Source of the DNA: Heterobilharzia americana
Taxonomy: Eukaryota > Platyhelminthes > Trematoda > Strigeidida > Schistosomatidae
Direction: 5' to 3'
Assembly: GCA_944470555.2 (NCBI GenBank)
Contig: OX104132.1
Location: 16,501,755-16,565,754 of the forward strand
DNA length: 64,000 nucleotides
Each line of letters begins with the position of its first letter. Position 1 is the stretch's first letter. Position numbers and translations under genes: made by a program. The notes beneath the pieces are model-generated. The model did not search any database. It worked only from the letters and a program-made list of their open reading frames with translations, and was not told where the DNA came from. Below, piece after piece: positions 49,868 to 61,993 of this stretch.

Positions 49868-49991
49868 GGACTCTAAAGGCTACCCTGACAACTACTGTAA
49901 TAATCAATCAAACTTCGGTATTCCGGCTAGGAAAGTAGTTTTTCATGAAATATTGATTATCCCATCAATTGTGAGGATGGCCTTTAAAGTC
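49868..49991. repeat. MITE-like short inverted-repeat element, copy 3
   Basis: Begins GACTCTAAAGGCTACCCTGA and ends TGAGGATGGCCTTTAAAGTC, about 124 bp. It is the copy whose internal GGTATTCCGGCTAGGAAAG best matches the others. Confidence 0.65.
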
Positions 49992-50449
49992 TCTCAAATC
50001 TCTTGAGGATACCGTTTTGGAAAAAAGGAAAAAATTGAAGTATGATATCTGAATTTTTCGGATAACTTTGGTTAACGCAGGTTTAAAGCCAACAGTCTTT
50101 GGATCAATCAGAACAAGAATAGTTTGAGCGGACAATTATTTTCCGTAACGTCTTCATTAGGCGCTACAGCTATAGATCCATGTGATTAAGTGAAATACAA
50201 TGGCAAGAGTAAGGCATGATGTAAAATTATTTCAATATCAAAAAGGTTGTTGTTATGGATAAATGGAGATCAAGTCAAATGGATGCACAGGTTGAATATT
50301 AATCAGTCTAATGTGTTAGTCGAACAATGAAATCATTATGGTGAGAACAGTTGCGAACTAAGGAGGAAAAAGTATAGAGATATTGTTCCCTTAATATACA
50401 TTTATCTGGGTTCAGTTTGAAGGCTTGTGAGGATTTTATTGGTTTTCGA

Positions 50450-50940
50450 TTGGTATTCATCATGGACTGTTATCAATTTGAAGGACATTGGAAACCTGAG
50501 AGCACTGGACAGCTGTTCCGTCCTGGCATGGGACTGCTTAACAGTGCCCAGCCATGACCCTGCCAATCTGAAATCAATATAATCCCCACAAACCTTCAAA
50601 CTGAATTAATCTAGTGCTCATTGGTGACTGTCTTAGAGAAATGATTCCTAAATTTCCTATGTGATGTCGTGACCAGTGGAGCTAACCAAGCTGGACATGA
50701 GAACAGGTACTCAGCGATGGTATTGGATAGATGTCGGGCTATATTGTGAACCTATAGAAGTAGGAAATATGGATCATTGGGTTTCAACCCATTGGTGCAG
50801 TAGTAACATGCTGCCCACGGAACCTGAAGATCGTATGTTCGATCTCTGGCAGGGCGAGGGACTCTGCTAGGGAGTCCCAAACAAGTGGGACGAAACAGCT
50901 GTCCAGTGTTCCTAAGTTCCCATTCAGCCCAAAATACATT
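50450..50940. repeat. Family-2 hammerhead-like repeat, two outward arms
   Basis: The left arm (about 50486-50560) is on minus and the right arm (50865-50915) on plus. The right arm has a perfect six-pair stem II, GTCCCA / TGGGAC (50874-50891), then GAAAC, a self-complementary ACAGCTGT, and GTC before CAGTG. Its first core box is CTAGGGA in place of CTGANGA. The left arm has GGAA where GAAA is expected. A B-box-like ATGTTCGATCTC is near 50837. The fold is conserved but the catalytic core is damaged in both arms. Confidence 0.55.
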
Positions 50941-51094
50941 ACTGTAAAGTGCTCGTTAGTGCTATGCTTCCATATGAATATCCCAAAATCCTAATGAGAA
51001 GCCGTCGGAAGAGAAACGGATGTCAACTGTAGACCTTGGATGATAGTCGCGCCGTATCACAAATCGACAGAATTTGGAAACTGTGAACCACTGC

Positions 51095-51280
51095 ACTCCT
51101 AGCTAGTGGCTGAATGGTTGACGCTTTTGTCATGAAACCTGAAGGTCTTGAGTTCGACCCTTAGCAGGGTCGTGGGTGTGTTCCACTGAGGAGTCCCATG
51201 CTAAAACCAAACAGCTTTTCAGTGCTTTCAGGTTTCCAGTGGTTCTCCAACCGGTATCAGTTCGTGATGAACACTAGCTT
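51095..51280 (+). repeat. Family-2 repeat, single arm
   Basis: A B-box-like GAGTTCGACCC near 51150 is followed by CACTGAGGAGTCCCATGC. Here the core box CTGAGGA is intact but stem II and the GAAA are mutated (AAAACCAAAC). It ends with the same CCAGTGGTTCTCCAACCGGT tail found near 63950. Confidence 0.5.
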
Positions 51281-52289
51281 AATACTTTCGTCTCGTTCCA
51301 TTCATGATTTCACCTCAAAATTAAGTTTGACCCCTTTATTGCGTCGACTGTTTTTAAACCCATTTATTCTTTATCGTATTTCATGTAGACATATGTGATA
51401 AACAAGTGTATGACCAGACCGTTTGGCATGTTTTGCTCTAATACATCATGCGCTTCAGATAAACTAAGTCTTCTCAATGTTTTTGTCAACATTTATAAAA
51501 CGAACCAACTGAATCAAGATTTCGCCCAGATATCTTACGACAGTGAACAACTCGCTTCACTAATTGGCTAATTTTTAACTGGATAGTTTAACGTGACTTT
51601 GACTGACGGGTTGGCCTACATATTCAGTGCGATAACTCAAAGTCGATAGAAGGGATATTGGGAATCGGTTAATAGTTTGGTTTTACCAGTTGGTTGGAAG
51701 AGCACCAGTGTAATTCACTGCTTCCTTGAGCTTCAACTATTTTAACGGCCCAGGCTATCTCAGATGCTTCAATTAAAGTTGAATAATCCAACGACCACTG
51801 CATAAAAAAATGATAAAATAAACAAGATGAGCTGATTGACTAATGATTAATGCGTAACAGTGAAATCAAGAAGGTATGTTTCATGATATATTGTACTCAC
51901 TAACGGTATTTACTTATCTCCACGCCGTTATCTTCACTGTGATTCGAAACTAGCAGCCATCATTTCAGGTACTGTGTTATCCTTTAAACTGCAAAATTAT
52001 GGTAGGCATTCTTTGCACAATCGGGACAGTTTAGTATTACCCCTTATTATTTATTATTATGCCGGATTCTAATTTTATTAGATAAAATAGCACTCCCAGG
52101 TATTGAGGTGTGTCTTGTCGACGAGTCTCAGCCGTGATGAACCATGTTTCATAATACTATTATTCCCTAAACTAGTAGACAAGTTTCATTTGGTATTTGT
52201 AATTTCCCGTTGCTATACTGAATCGTATTGTTCGACTATTGCTAGCAGATGCCTCTATACTGTCCGTTTATTCATTATACTGTTTTCTG

Positions 52290-52530
52290 CTTCGTGGCTG
52301 GAAGTGGAATTCAGAACGAGTGTTTCGTCTTATTTGGAGCTCATCAACTGGATGTACCAGCACCTCAGTGATGTCAGATGTTCCCACTGATACTCGAACA
52401 CAGTAGTTAACGTTTTGGGTCTGATTTTCAATGAGGATAATTTCACTCACTGAGATTCAAGTACACCCTGCTGATGAGCCCTAAATAGGATGATACGTGC
52501 CTCTTGGATTCGACTGCTACCCACCAAGCA
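52290..52530. repeat. Sm-alpha-like repeat, two outward hammerhead relics
   Basis: Left arm, minus (52298-52362): TTGATGA, a stem II with CAAATA loop, intact GAAA; the first core base C is T. Right arm, plus (52459-52525): CTGATGA intact, loop TAAATA, but GATA replaces GAAA. Each arm has lost a different invariant base, so neither should cleave. A B-box-like ATACTCGAACAC lies between. Confidence 0.6.
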
Positions 52531-53879
52531 TATTAAAACACAGTAGACAAGTATCATATTTCCAGTAGACGAGTTCAGCAGCATACTTCACCTGTAATCA
52601 CTGATAGTAGTACAAGCAACTCCTCATTTGTCTGTCCAACAACCCACATAGCTTAGTACTATATGATCAAAGTGACTTTTCCAACAACAAAAAATTTACT
52701 GTTTCAATATAACTTCGATTATCTGTGAAAGCCATAAGAAATATCAATATTTAAATAGTTTTTCAGTCTTCCTACCTACTTGCTCCCATTTAAAAAGTAT
52801 CTTATTTCTTCCCTGATGGTTAGCCTAGTCACTGACTGTTTCAATAATTAAAAAGGAAACAGTTTATGATGATATTGAAACTTATTGACCTACCATATTT
52901 TTGCATGCTAGAAATAATTATGTTTCACTTTCCAAACTCGCTACTTTTTAAACAAGGTGAATTTCAAATGTACATTTTCTACCAGTTATTGACTCAATGA
53001 TTATTATAGATTAAGTTTGTATCCATGTTTACCTAATTGTCTTTTAGCATGTTATGACCTAGGCTTAAGCCTTTAAAAGAACATCACTTTCTTTGATGTC
53101 GTCAATACACCTATCTGGCGAAAAATCAAATTGATTACCGGTGAGTACCAGACGTAACTGCCTAAAATATAGTGCCCTGCACTGACTGGAGTTGATCGAT
53201 CATATTTTGAAATGTGGCCATACCAAGCAAAGTAAAGCAACCTCACACTTCACGGTATTCCAATTTTAGATGTTAGGAGTCAGTCAGGAGGAAGATTGAT
53301 TACTAGGTTCCAGGCTCGCTGAAAATTATCAGTGCGGCGCACCTACAGCCAATTTGATTTTAACACGTAATGACAAAAGTTGAAATCATCGATAGAACAC
53401 CGGTTTCCTCATAGCTGCAGATTCCCTCTTGCCAACAGGCTTGAAATCTATGTTCAGGGTTTCCTTTCGACTGACTTACAACAACCGATGCGAACCAACA
53501 AATACAAAGTCTTGCCCAAGTAAAATGTCGTCTTGGTTGGTGTTGTAGTGTGCGATAAAACTTCAAAATCTTGAATCCCTGAAGCTTCAAGAAAACGTAC
53601 AAGAACCTACATGCAAATACCAAATTGGCTGAAGAGACAAAATCAATAGAATACGCCGTCCTAGAAAGGCCTAGAAATGGTTAAAGTCTATATGAACAGT
53701 TGTATTTTTGTACATATTTTGACGTCTGCAATACACCTGCTGCCTTACCAACTCTTCTATTTACCGAGGTTATTTCAGCTGTCAGAATTCCTACATGTTC
53801 AGAATGTGTCGATTTACTTAGCTTAGTTACAACATTGCAAGCTTGTTCAACATAATAATGGTGGCTAGTGGCTAGGAGT

Positions 53880-54320
53880 CGAAGCTAAAACACGATTTTC
53901 ATTCTGTTCGGGACTCGTCAACTCGACATACTCGTTCCTCAATATGTGATGTTGTTCCCACTGAAACATGAACGAAGTGTTCATCGATGCACACGTCAAG
54001 AAGTTACCTACCAGGCCACCAGGAGAGAACCACCTCTTGTGCAACGGGTATCAGTTGATGATTTTGATGGTTATGATTTTCAGTCACTATGGCGAGTCAC
54101 ATTACTAGACCTGGTAAATTGGCGGCTATGCATATGCCTTGATATTGCCTGTTTGCTCATTATGTTGATGTCTGGATAAGGCTTTGCGATTAGAAGTAAT
54201 GGATACTGGGTTCCAGTCTCATTGGGGACAATATTACCCATTGGGTTGCAGGTGCTTCCAGCTAATGAGTACCAAACAGGGAGAAACACACATCTTGAAT
54301 ATCACTGTTAGCCACAAAGC
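53880..54320. repeat. Sm-alpha-like repeat, two outward hammerhead relics
   Basis: Left arm, minus (53881-53940) has TTGACGA and degraded stems. Right arm, plus (54249-54316) has CTAATGA, GAAAC and an ACACA stem III region. A B-box-like GGGTTCCAGTCTC is near 54207. The outward layout is the same as at 37 kb and 52 kb. Confidence 0.55.
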
Positions 54321-54543
54321 AGAAAACAACACAATGAGTAATCGGGCAGTATTGGAGCACCGCAACTCCATTTCGGGTTGTTCATCTGATGTCTTACACA
54401 GTGAAAGAAACAGTATTTTTTACTGGACGACTTTCTGAGCAAAATTGGTTGTTTATATTCATAGCAAAGGTGATATAATAGACATCTTTTAGTTAAATTC
54501 CTCTTCTTAAAATACGCATCAATGACACCCTGGACGATGGAAT

Positions 54544-54545
<2 letters not shown>

Positions 54546-54592
<47 letters not shown>
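54546..54592 (+). repeat. (AT)n microsatellite
   Basis: A 47-bp AT run; the Tyr-Ile repeats in a minus-strand open frame here come from it. Confidence 0.95.
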
Positions 54593-54595
<3 letters not shown>

Positions 54596-55299
54596 TAGGC
54601 CAGTAATTGTTGACTTGATCAACTAACTAGATTTCCCAGGATAACAACCAAAGCTACAAGATGATGAAGTATTTAGGAACTGGGCTTGATTTCAGTTTAT
54701 CCAACAACTGATCATAATATAAGTCATGATGAATAGTTTTTCAAAGAATTGTCTGATTTTTATGATGGTTCTAAATTTGTTCGCCCGAAATGCGATCAGT
54801 GGCACTGTTGTGAAATCATAAAAGTGAAATCCTAGCGAATGACGGTCTTATCCCTGAGGAAATATACCTTACGTGAACTGCAAAGGAATATACAGGAATG
54901 TATGTACTTCACTGTAGCGAGAAGTATGTTTAATACAGTTAGTGCATATACCTCCAAGCTTTCGAAACTTTATCGGCCTGTTTTCTGTTAGTCAGGCAAC
55001 ACGAGATCAACAGATCACAACGAAAGTCTACTATATTCTATTCTCCACGCACTGAAAGGAAGGTATCCGATAATTGGTTAAATTACAGAGCAAAAAAAAT
55101 AAACGCACACCTAAGGTGGTAAAATCAGATAATCATGTTTACACCAAACGGTGTACCAACATATGTTAGAGCTTTGTATACATTTCCATTCTTTGAACAA
55201 ACCTGTAGAAGAATTTCAGAGCTATGATTAGTTCTGTTGGGCTGCACCAACCTTACTTATAAGTTCTGTAAGGAATCCATCACGTAACTTAGCCTAGTG

Positions 55300-55460
55300 G
55301 TCACAGTGTCAGAAGACTTCAATCAGTGCAGAGCCCTAAGGATTAGACAGCTATTTTGGTCAACCCATGGTGAGCAATTCCTGTACGTACTCCTCTTCTA
55401 CAGATAGTCAGTCTTCTCCTGAGCAGCTTCATGCAAACATCACTCTGCTCACTGGTAGGT
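55300..55460 (+). repeat. Dispersed repeat (family 3), diverged
   Basis: CAGTGCAGAGCCCTAAGGAT followed by TAGACAGC is related to the words at 18.1 and 49.2 kb, but divergence is high. Confidence 0.4.
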
Positions 55461-57707
55461 GACGGGAGTTCTAATGGTCAAGCAAGTACCAGATACCTCA
55501 TGGTGGCAGAAGCGTTTCGTTAATGAGTGTCATGAAACATGAAATCTGGTCGTTGCATTAATCATACAATGAAGTTCCTAGATTTCTTATTGCCTACTTT
55601 GTCCTGAGCTTTAGTAACTTGGGGCAATATTGAAGCATTCGTCCAAGAATCCTATATACTAACAGTGGTGGATGAATTTCGGTTCAGTATTAGAATCATC
55701 AGAAAACTAGCAGCATCAATGTAGAATGAGACGTAATGCGTTTGGATAAATGATACTTGTGTTGGGTTAGCTTCTATCAGTACATCAACACTCATCAAAT
55801 GGAGTCTGGGCGGTTATGTATATAACTCGGTGTCAAATATAACTTGGAAACAAAAACTGTCGTGACCCTACTGCAGAATTCTACTCATTGTAGTCGATGT
55901 ATCACATATCACTGTATGATATTATGATATCTTATCATCTGTTACTGTTGGCGATGTTCCAATTAAGTTATTTAGTAGACTTACCTGACTCCTTAATTCT
56001 AGAAAGAAAAGCGAACTGAATCTAGCCTCAATTCTGATTTATTTTGAACTTGAGTCATCCTGCTTAAATATTCATTCGACTAAAATATTGTCAAACTTGA
56101 ATTTATTAAGGCTTAAATATTTTTGAATAATTCAACTTTAAAAACCAACTTCATCTTCTGTCACTAACGTTTCGTGTTTCAGCCTACTCTGATACAATCA
56201 TTCACGAGAATGATAAACGAGAGTTAAATTTGCCTCGATTTCAAAAAACTTTCAATCGTTGCTGATTTGAATAACAATATTAAAAATGTTTTTTTTTAAG
56301 ATTAAATTATGCTTCATTCACAGTTTATTCTAATTGTAAAGAAATCCCAATATAATTTTATGACAGTTCAACTTTCTGTTAGCTATTTCGTCTATAGAAA
56401 GTTATATCGTGGATATATTCTGCTCGGCCTATCCCAGTATGCGTCTTATTAATTGGATTACAGACTAATCAAGGTCATTTGTGCAGCCTGTTTATTACTG
56501 ACATATCAATAGATACATAACGCATACCACCTAGAAATACGGAAGATTTTAATTGGCTAACAAACTCAGATTTATTGCGTTCTATAATTAAGAGCGAACA
56601 AAATTTTAAAGCAAGTGACAATAGCTAAAGAAATGCATTCCTAGTACCTGAACTAATGCATTTTTTAACAAGAGAATTCAGACAGAAATGTAAATCGAGC
56701 TGTGATCTCTAACATCATGGACTTCTTTTCGTGTATGATGATTGAAACGAAATGTTAAAATTTTACAAAATCGCGGTACAATTTATTTTGATAATTGTAT
56801 ATCCAGTTTCCAAACCAATTAGACTAGACTTCTATAATTACTGGTCAATGACTACTTCAAACTAAGCCTGATCTAACCGCTCACAATTGAGAAGAAGAGA
56901 AGATTATCGATAACCAACGGAATCATAAGATTGCTTATAGGGATCCTGACGACAGCTACTTAGATGATAATTAAATAATCCACCAGTTAAGTAGTTCATC
57001 TTCCTGCAGTAAGAACGTGTTTTGAATAAATCTAATCATAAGAAAATGATATTTTAGGAAGTAGTTGTTCTTCCTATGAAATTCTTAGACATAATATCAA
57101 ATTTCCACATGGTTCAGATATGAAAAGAATGGCTCAGAAGCAAGATCACTGAAGAAGTGATGGATGATGCAAGTCTCACCCTTAAGATGAGAATATGGGT
57201 TATTTGTAGAATACATACATGTATGAGGTGAGTTATCACGAACGGAATCTAATGTGAAAGGTTTTCTTCTGATATAATCTAAAGATCTAGCTCCCCCTCC
57301 CAGAAGTATCCATGATATCAGCGCTTAAAACATGAATTCTGAAGAAGATAAGGCTTTATAACCATTGGGAGTCACCTGGCTAAATGATGCCACTGTCCAG
57401 TTCACTTATTTTGGTTTTGGTTATTAAAAGTCCATCAGTAAGTAGTTGTGCCTGATACAAGTTTCAGGCTGTTTGGCATCCACCGCAACTTACAACTTGG
57501 CCGACAAATCAATGTGCATCCTGCTATCGATTCGTGTACATACTCCAGGCATGAAGGAGATGAATAGTGACCATGAAGTTTGGGTTGGATTTACAGAAGA
57601 AACAAAACTCCTGTCATGATTCTGCGCACTCTTTGTTGATGAGTGACAACAAGATTATAATCCAGTCACGAAAAGACAACGCGACTAACTATATGATTTT
57701 TGACCTG

Positions 57708-57708
<1 letters not shown>
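55461..57708. other. AT-rich stretch without recognised genes
   Basis: No coding motif or tandem array identified. It is among the most AT-rich parts of the window. Confidence 0.5.

Positions 57709-57775
<67 letters not shown>
57709..57775 (+). repeat. (TA)n microsatellite
   Basis: A 67-bp TA run immediately before the hammerhead-like sequence at 57794. Confidence 0.95.
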
Positions 57776-57778
<3 letters not shown>

Positions 57779-57793
57779 ACTGTAGATGCTTGT

Positions 57794-57842
57794 ATTTCCC
57801 TGATGAAGTTCGGACCAGACATCGATGAGAAACGTTGGAAAT
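57794..57842 (+). ncRNA. Hammerhead-like motif upstream of PLE D
   Basis: ATTTCC (57794-57799) precedes an intact CTGATGA (57800-57806). GAAA is at 57829-57832 and is followed by CGTT and then GGAAAT (57837-57842), which is the exact reverse complement of ATTTCC, giving a six-pair stem I. Stem II between the boxes is weak (TTCG...CGA with mismatches at its base), and stem III is at most two pairs. PLE terminal repeats are known to carry minimal hammerheads. This is probably such a motif, partly decayed. Confidence 0.45.
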
Positions 57843-58039
57843 TTTTATTTCAAACACCCTGAGATTTGTCCAAATATAACATCAGATCCTGTTATGCATA
57901 CCAATTTACATATGTGCGGATGTATACATCCGGACCTGAAAGTAATTCGTAAAAATTCAATATACTTTTTTCAAATAAAAAAATATGCTAAAAGCAGGCA
58001 AATTTATAAACCTCAGTACAAGTACGGTTTCACTCTGAA

Positions 58040-60000
58040 TCGATCAAGTTTATCGCACTGATTTATGTGGATCAAATTATTTACCTCTGATGAAGTAATA
58101 ACTGAGATTGCCTTTGTATGCACGAAGAAATTGTCTATATGTTCGTTGAAGTAATCCAATTTGTCCATATCCAAACAGGACCATATGAAGTAATGAAGAA
58201 TCCCTTAAACACGGTAATGAATAAATTCAGGAAATCTTCAGCCGATCTGATACGCCGACTAAAGCCATCTCTAGGTGAGTCTAAATGGTGTAATTAAATG
58301 CCTAAAACTAATAATCCTATGAGAATTTATGGCACTGTTAAGGTTCATGAACCAGGTTACCCCATTAGACCCATAGTTGACTTCAGAAATACCCCAACAT
58401 ATGAACAAGCGAAGTACTTTGCTTCTATATTATGCCCTATTAGAAACCGTTCAAAGTTCAGATTAGTAAACTCTTAAGAGTTAAAATTTAGGCTTAATGA
58501 CCTACACATAGAAGAGGATGAAAAAATGGTTAGCTTCGATGCAACTACTCTGTATACTAAAATACCAATCAATATAGCACTGGCAGCAGTCAGAAGTCAA
58601 CTAAATATTGACTCAGAACTCACTCACAGAACTAAGATATCAATTGATGAGATTATATTAGGCATACAGTTATGCCTGACCTCCATAGTCTTCAACTTTC
58701 AGGACAGAATATACAGACAAAACGAAAGTGTAGCAATGAGATCACCAATATCCCCAATCATAGCGGATATATGTGCGGATTGTTGGGAAAACATGGCTTT
58801 ACAAACATTTAGTCCTACACCGAAAGTATGGTGGTAATATGTGGATGACACATTCACTGTGTTGAAATCGGAACATATCGACAATTTCCTCATGCATACA
58901 AAAGCAATCCAAATTACTTACGAGGTAGAAATGAACAAAGAGAATTGCTTATGTTGGATTGCAGAATAAAAGGAAGAACAGATGGCGGCTTGGATACTAC
59001 TGTCTATAGAAAACCGACACATTCCAACAGGTGTCTAGACTTCAAATCATCTCATCCAACATCATTTAAGGCAGGCTTTGTCAAATGTCTAAGTGATAGA
59101 GCTAGAAAACTGACTAGTCAGTGCAAGGACCTAAACAAGGAAATGAAACACTTAAAAGAAGCACTAATGGTTAGTAATTAGCCTCCACAGTTTATTAAGA
59201 AATTTGTACAAACATACAAGAACAGAATTAGTAACAGTCACACGAGTGCGACTAATAACGACAACACGAGTAGAAAGGAGTTCACAGCCTCCATTGTATT
59301 ACCCTATAAGGAGGGTACCTCAGAAACTTTACGTAGAATCCTCAACAGAGCTAAAATTAGGATGCCATTTAAACCTACAAACTCATTCAGAGACAAGCTT
59401 TGTCGGCTGAAGGATCCGACAGTACCAGTTAGGTAAAATAATCTAATCGATCGAATTCCATGTAATGACTGTGAGGTCAAGTACATAGGTCAAACTAACC
59501 AGTCGACGTCAGTTAGAATAGCTGAACATAGGAATTTAGATAAATATAGAATGACAGACCTCAATCAGATCAATAATCTAGAAAAGCACTTACATATTGC
59601 AATAGATGAATTAACACACAACCACAAAATAGGGTGGGATAAAGCCACTGTACTTAAGTTCAATATAATTAGATGGAGAGACGAATTGATTACTCAGTCT
59701 TCATTCATCGAATCAACACGCAACACATGTAATAGATATGACTCAACACCTACACCTATACCAGAGATATGGAATATTTTAATACTGATAGAAACAAGTC
59801 ACATGAGGTGATATAACTATCAAAATCAAATGTCGAAAGTGATCTGATGACATCGGGATGCATATGAGTGATAAATTATGCTCGAAACGTCATCAAGTAA
59901 ATAATACTATATCATTGTGTGTCATCAATCAAATAAACAAATCTAATACGGAATTAATTTCTACCACAGTGCCCAAGTTTTACACCTATATTTACCAAAT
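58040..60000 (+). mobile_element. Penelope-like element D, longest of the A-type
   Basis: Reading order: MKNPLNTVMNKF near 58200; RIYGTVKVHEPGYPIRPIVD near 58324; SFDATTLYTKIPINIAL near 58532; SVAMRSPISPIIADI near 58729; TPKVWW-stop-YVDDTF near 58818 (the YVDD box is intact but follows a TAA); FKSSHPTSFKAGFVKCLSD near 59041; then the GIY-YIG module PCNDCEVKYIGQT near 59458 with RIAEHRN. Further stops follow EALMVSN and VPVR, the same two places as in PLE A. The 3' region (59800-59990) contains the shared GCTCGAAACGTC word. Several stops and shifts make it inactive. Confidence 0.85.
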
Positions 60001-61693
60001 ATATGCTCAAAATGACTAATTCCATACACTGTTTCACTGAAATAATGACCACTGATGTTAGTCCCGCCACGTGAAGCTTACAAGACATGATGGACATTGG
60101 CAGTGAACCCCGAATCATTATTTAAACATGTAATTAAAATTAAGATAGGTAAGAAAGAAGGAATAATAACATTGACCCTAATCTTGGTAATAAAGTTTAC
60201 TAAGGCACGTGAAACATAAGGACCAAGTGACTTTTTACACATGGGGGAGGGGGGGGGGGGTTCGAATCTCTGTATGTTCATTCTCTTTCGGAAATCTTAG
60301 TACCTGACCTTGACTGTTTCTACATAGAATTTTGATAGTTCTTTGAACATTAATTCTCTGGTTTGTTTATGTTTCCCAACAGATGCAAAAGCTTGTCTCC
60401 CACAAGGGCTTATCAGAGTTTCGCACTACAGCTGTTTTTTAAGCTACATACTACCCCACCCTCAAATGGATAGTCCAATCACTCCTACCGATACATCTGT
60501 CTGCACACACACTCGCACCTTATAAACTGCTGAAGGGAATGGAATGTGATGTAATCCGTTGATGCAGTGTTCACGTATTTGATGAAGTATATGTTTCGCT
60601 ACTTAAACAAGGATAGACTTGGCTGTACAATGCTTTACACTCATGACAAATCTCAGCCTCCGTTCTAAAAACGTTCTGTTCGACTCCTCTCTACATGGTA
60701 GAATGGTGTGAACGCTTTTCTCAAGAACAGACTAGGCTTTGGTACCAGCTGAATTCTACAAAGGTTTGTAAACCCCAGTGGATATCCATTTCCTACAAGT
60801 GTTTTGGTCAATAATCTGATATCTTTATCCATCGAGTATCATGTATAGATACGACAGACTCTAGTAAATAGGCAGTTTTATCAGACCTCCCTCGTAGTGA
60901 ATGAAACAAATGCTTTGAGAATTTCCTTTATTTCCTTATCCGTATAGGATTTCTGTAAATCAACTGTCTTATTAAGCCATCTTCGTGTCAACTCAAGAGT
61001 TTGTCTATTAATGAGAGATAATCATAATTCTATCCATCTCAAATTAGGCTGAAATGAGTTTGTACATCTATGGGCTTTATTAATGTGAGTGATTTTACTT
61101 ATACAACTTTGTGTAAATATCCTTTCAAGTATTCTATTTACCACGGTCACTTTAATATTGAAACTGGCTTTACTTATACACGCTGAATATTGAACAATAC
61201 AATTAATTACATGTTTTCAAATCTCATAGCTTGTCTTTTGATTTACTTGTTGTTGTCATGTATTTTCTTGGCGCTTTTTGGCGCCGAGCTCATCAGTTCT
61301 GTACGCAGACAAATTCAGGCTGGCTAGCTGATTCGCATGGACCAGTATACCTAAAATGATATAGTCGATTTGCAAATGATTTGTAAATATCCGTTATTAG
61401 GATCCACCAGAACCATTAGTGCGGAATTATGCAGGAAGAACAAGTGTTATAACTGTAATACGCACGTTTCAGACAGTCCAACTAAAGAGATCATACAAGG
61501 TGTAACACAATACTAAATATCTATATTCACAACAAAGTAGTTCCAGTAGCACTGACTCAGCTGTATTTGAATGATAGCCGATCGGACTACAGTATCAGTC
61601 AAAGTTGAATAGAATAGGACGAAACATGCCCATTAAGTCATTAAGAACAGAAAATTCAGTAAGAAAAGTATTCCTTGTTGACTATATCATTTT
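60001..61693. other. Stretch without recognised genes
   Basis: Contains a G-rich run (60243-60260) and otherwise AT-rich DNA. No motif found in its short open frames. Confidence 0.5.
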
Positions 61694-61993
61694 TCAAAGC
61701 TCTACACTAGTATTTATATCTATCACAAAAGTATAAGAGTTTACTATTAAGCAGCAGGATACAATTGGTGATGGAGTTACATGTTCAGGGTTGACTAAAT
61801 TTTCAACAATTGAACTGCTAACTAATTTACATTCTCCCCTTGACAGTCGTGCAGGATAGTTCTCATAGATACCTTTGGAAAATGCGTACTTTGTGCGGCC
61901 AATATAACTAGGTCGATGTGAGGAAGTAAATTTGTAGACATACACTAAGGTTACCCAAAGCGGCAACTTGTCCCTAACACACTGTGGAACCAA
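61694..61993 (-). pseudogene. Penelope-like GIY-YIG endonuclease fragment
   Basis: The minus strand reads YKFTSSHRPSYIGRTKYAFS, then IYENYPARLSRGECK and VENLVNPEHV. The C...YIGRT, E-x-YP and L-V-N-x-E-H words align with the GIY-YIG modules of elements B, C and E (closest to E: SRGECK). The usual EH is EN and the leading cysteine pair is missing. No reverse transcriptase is attached. Confidence 0.65.
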
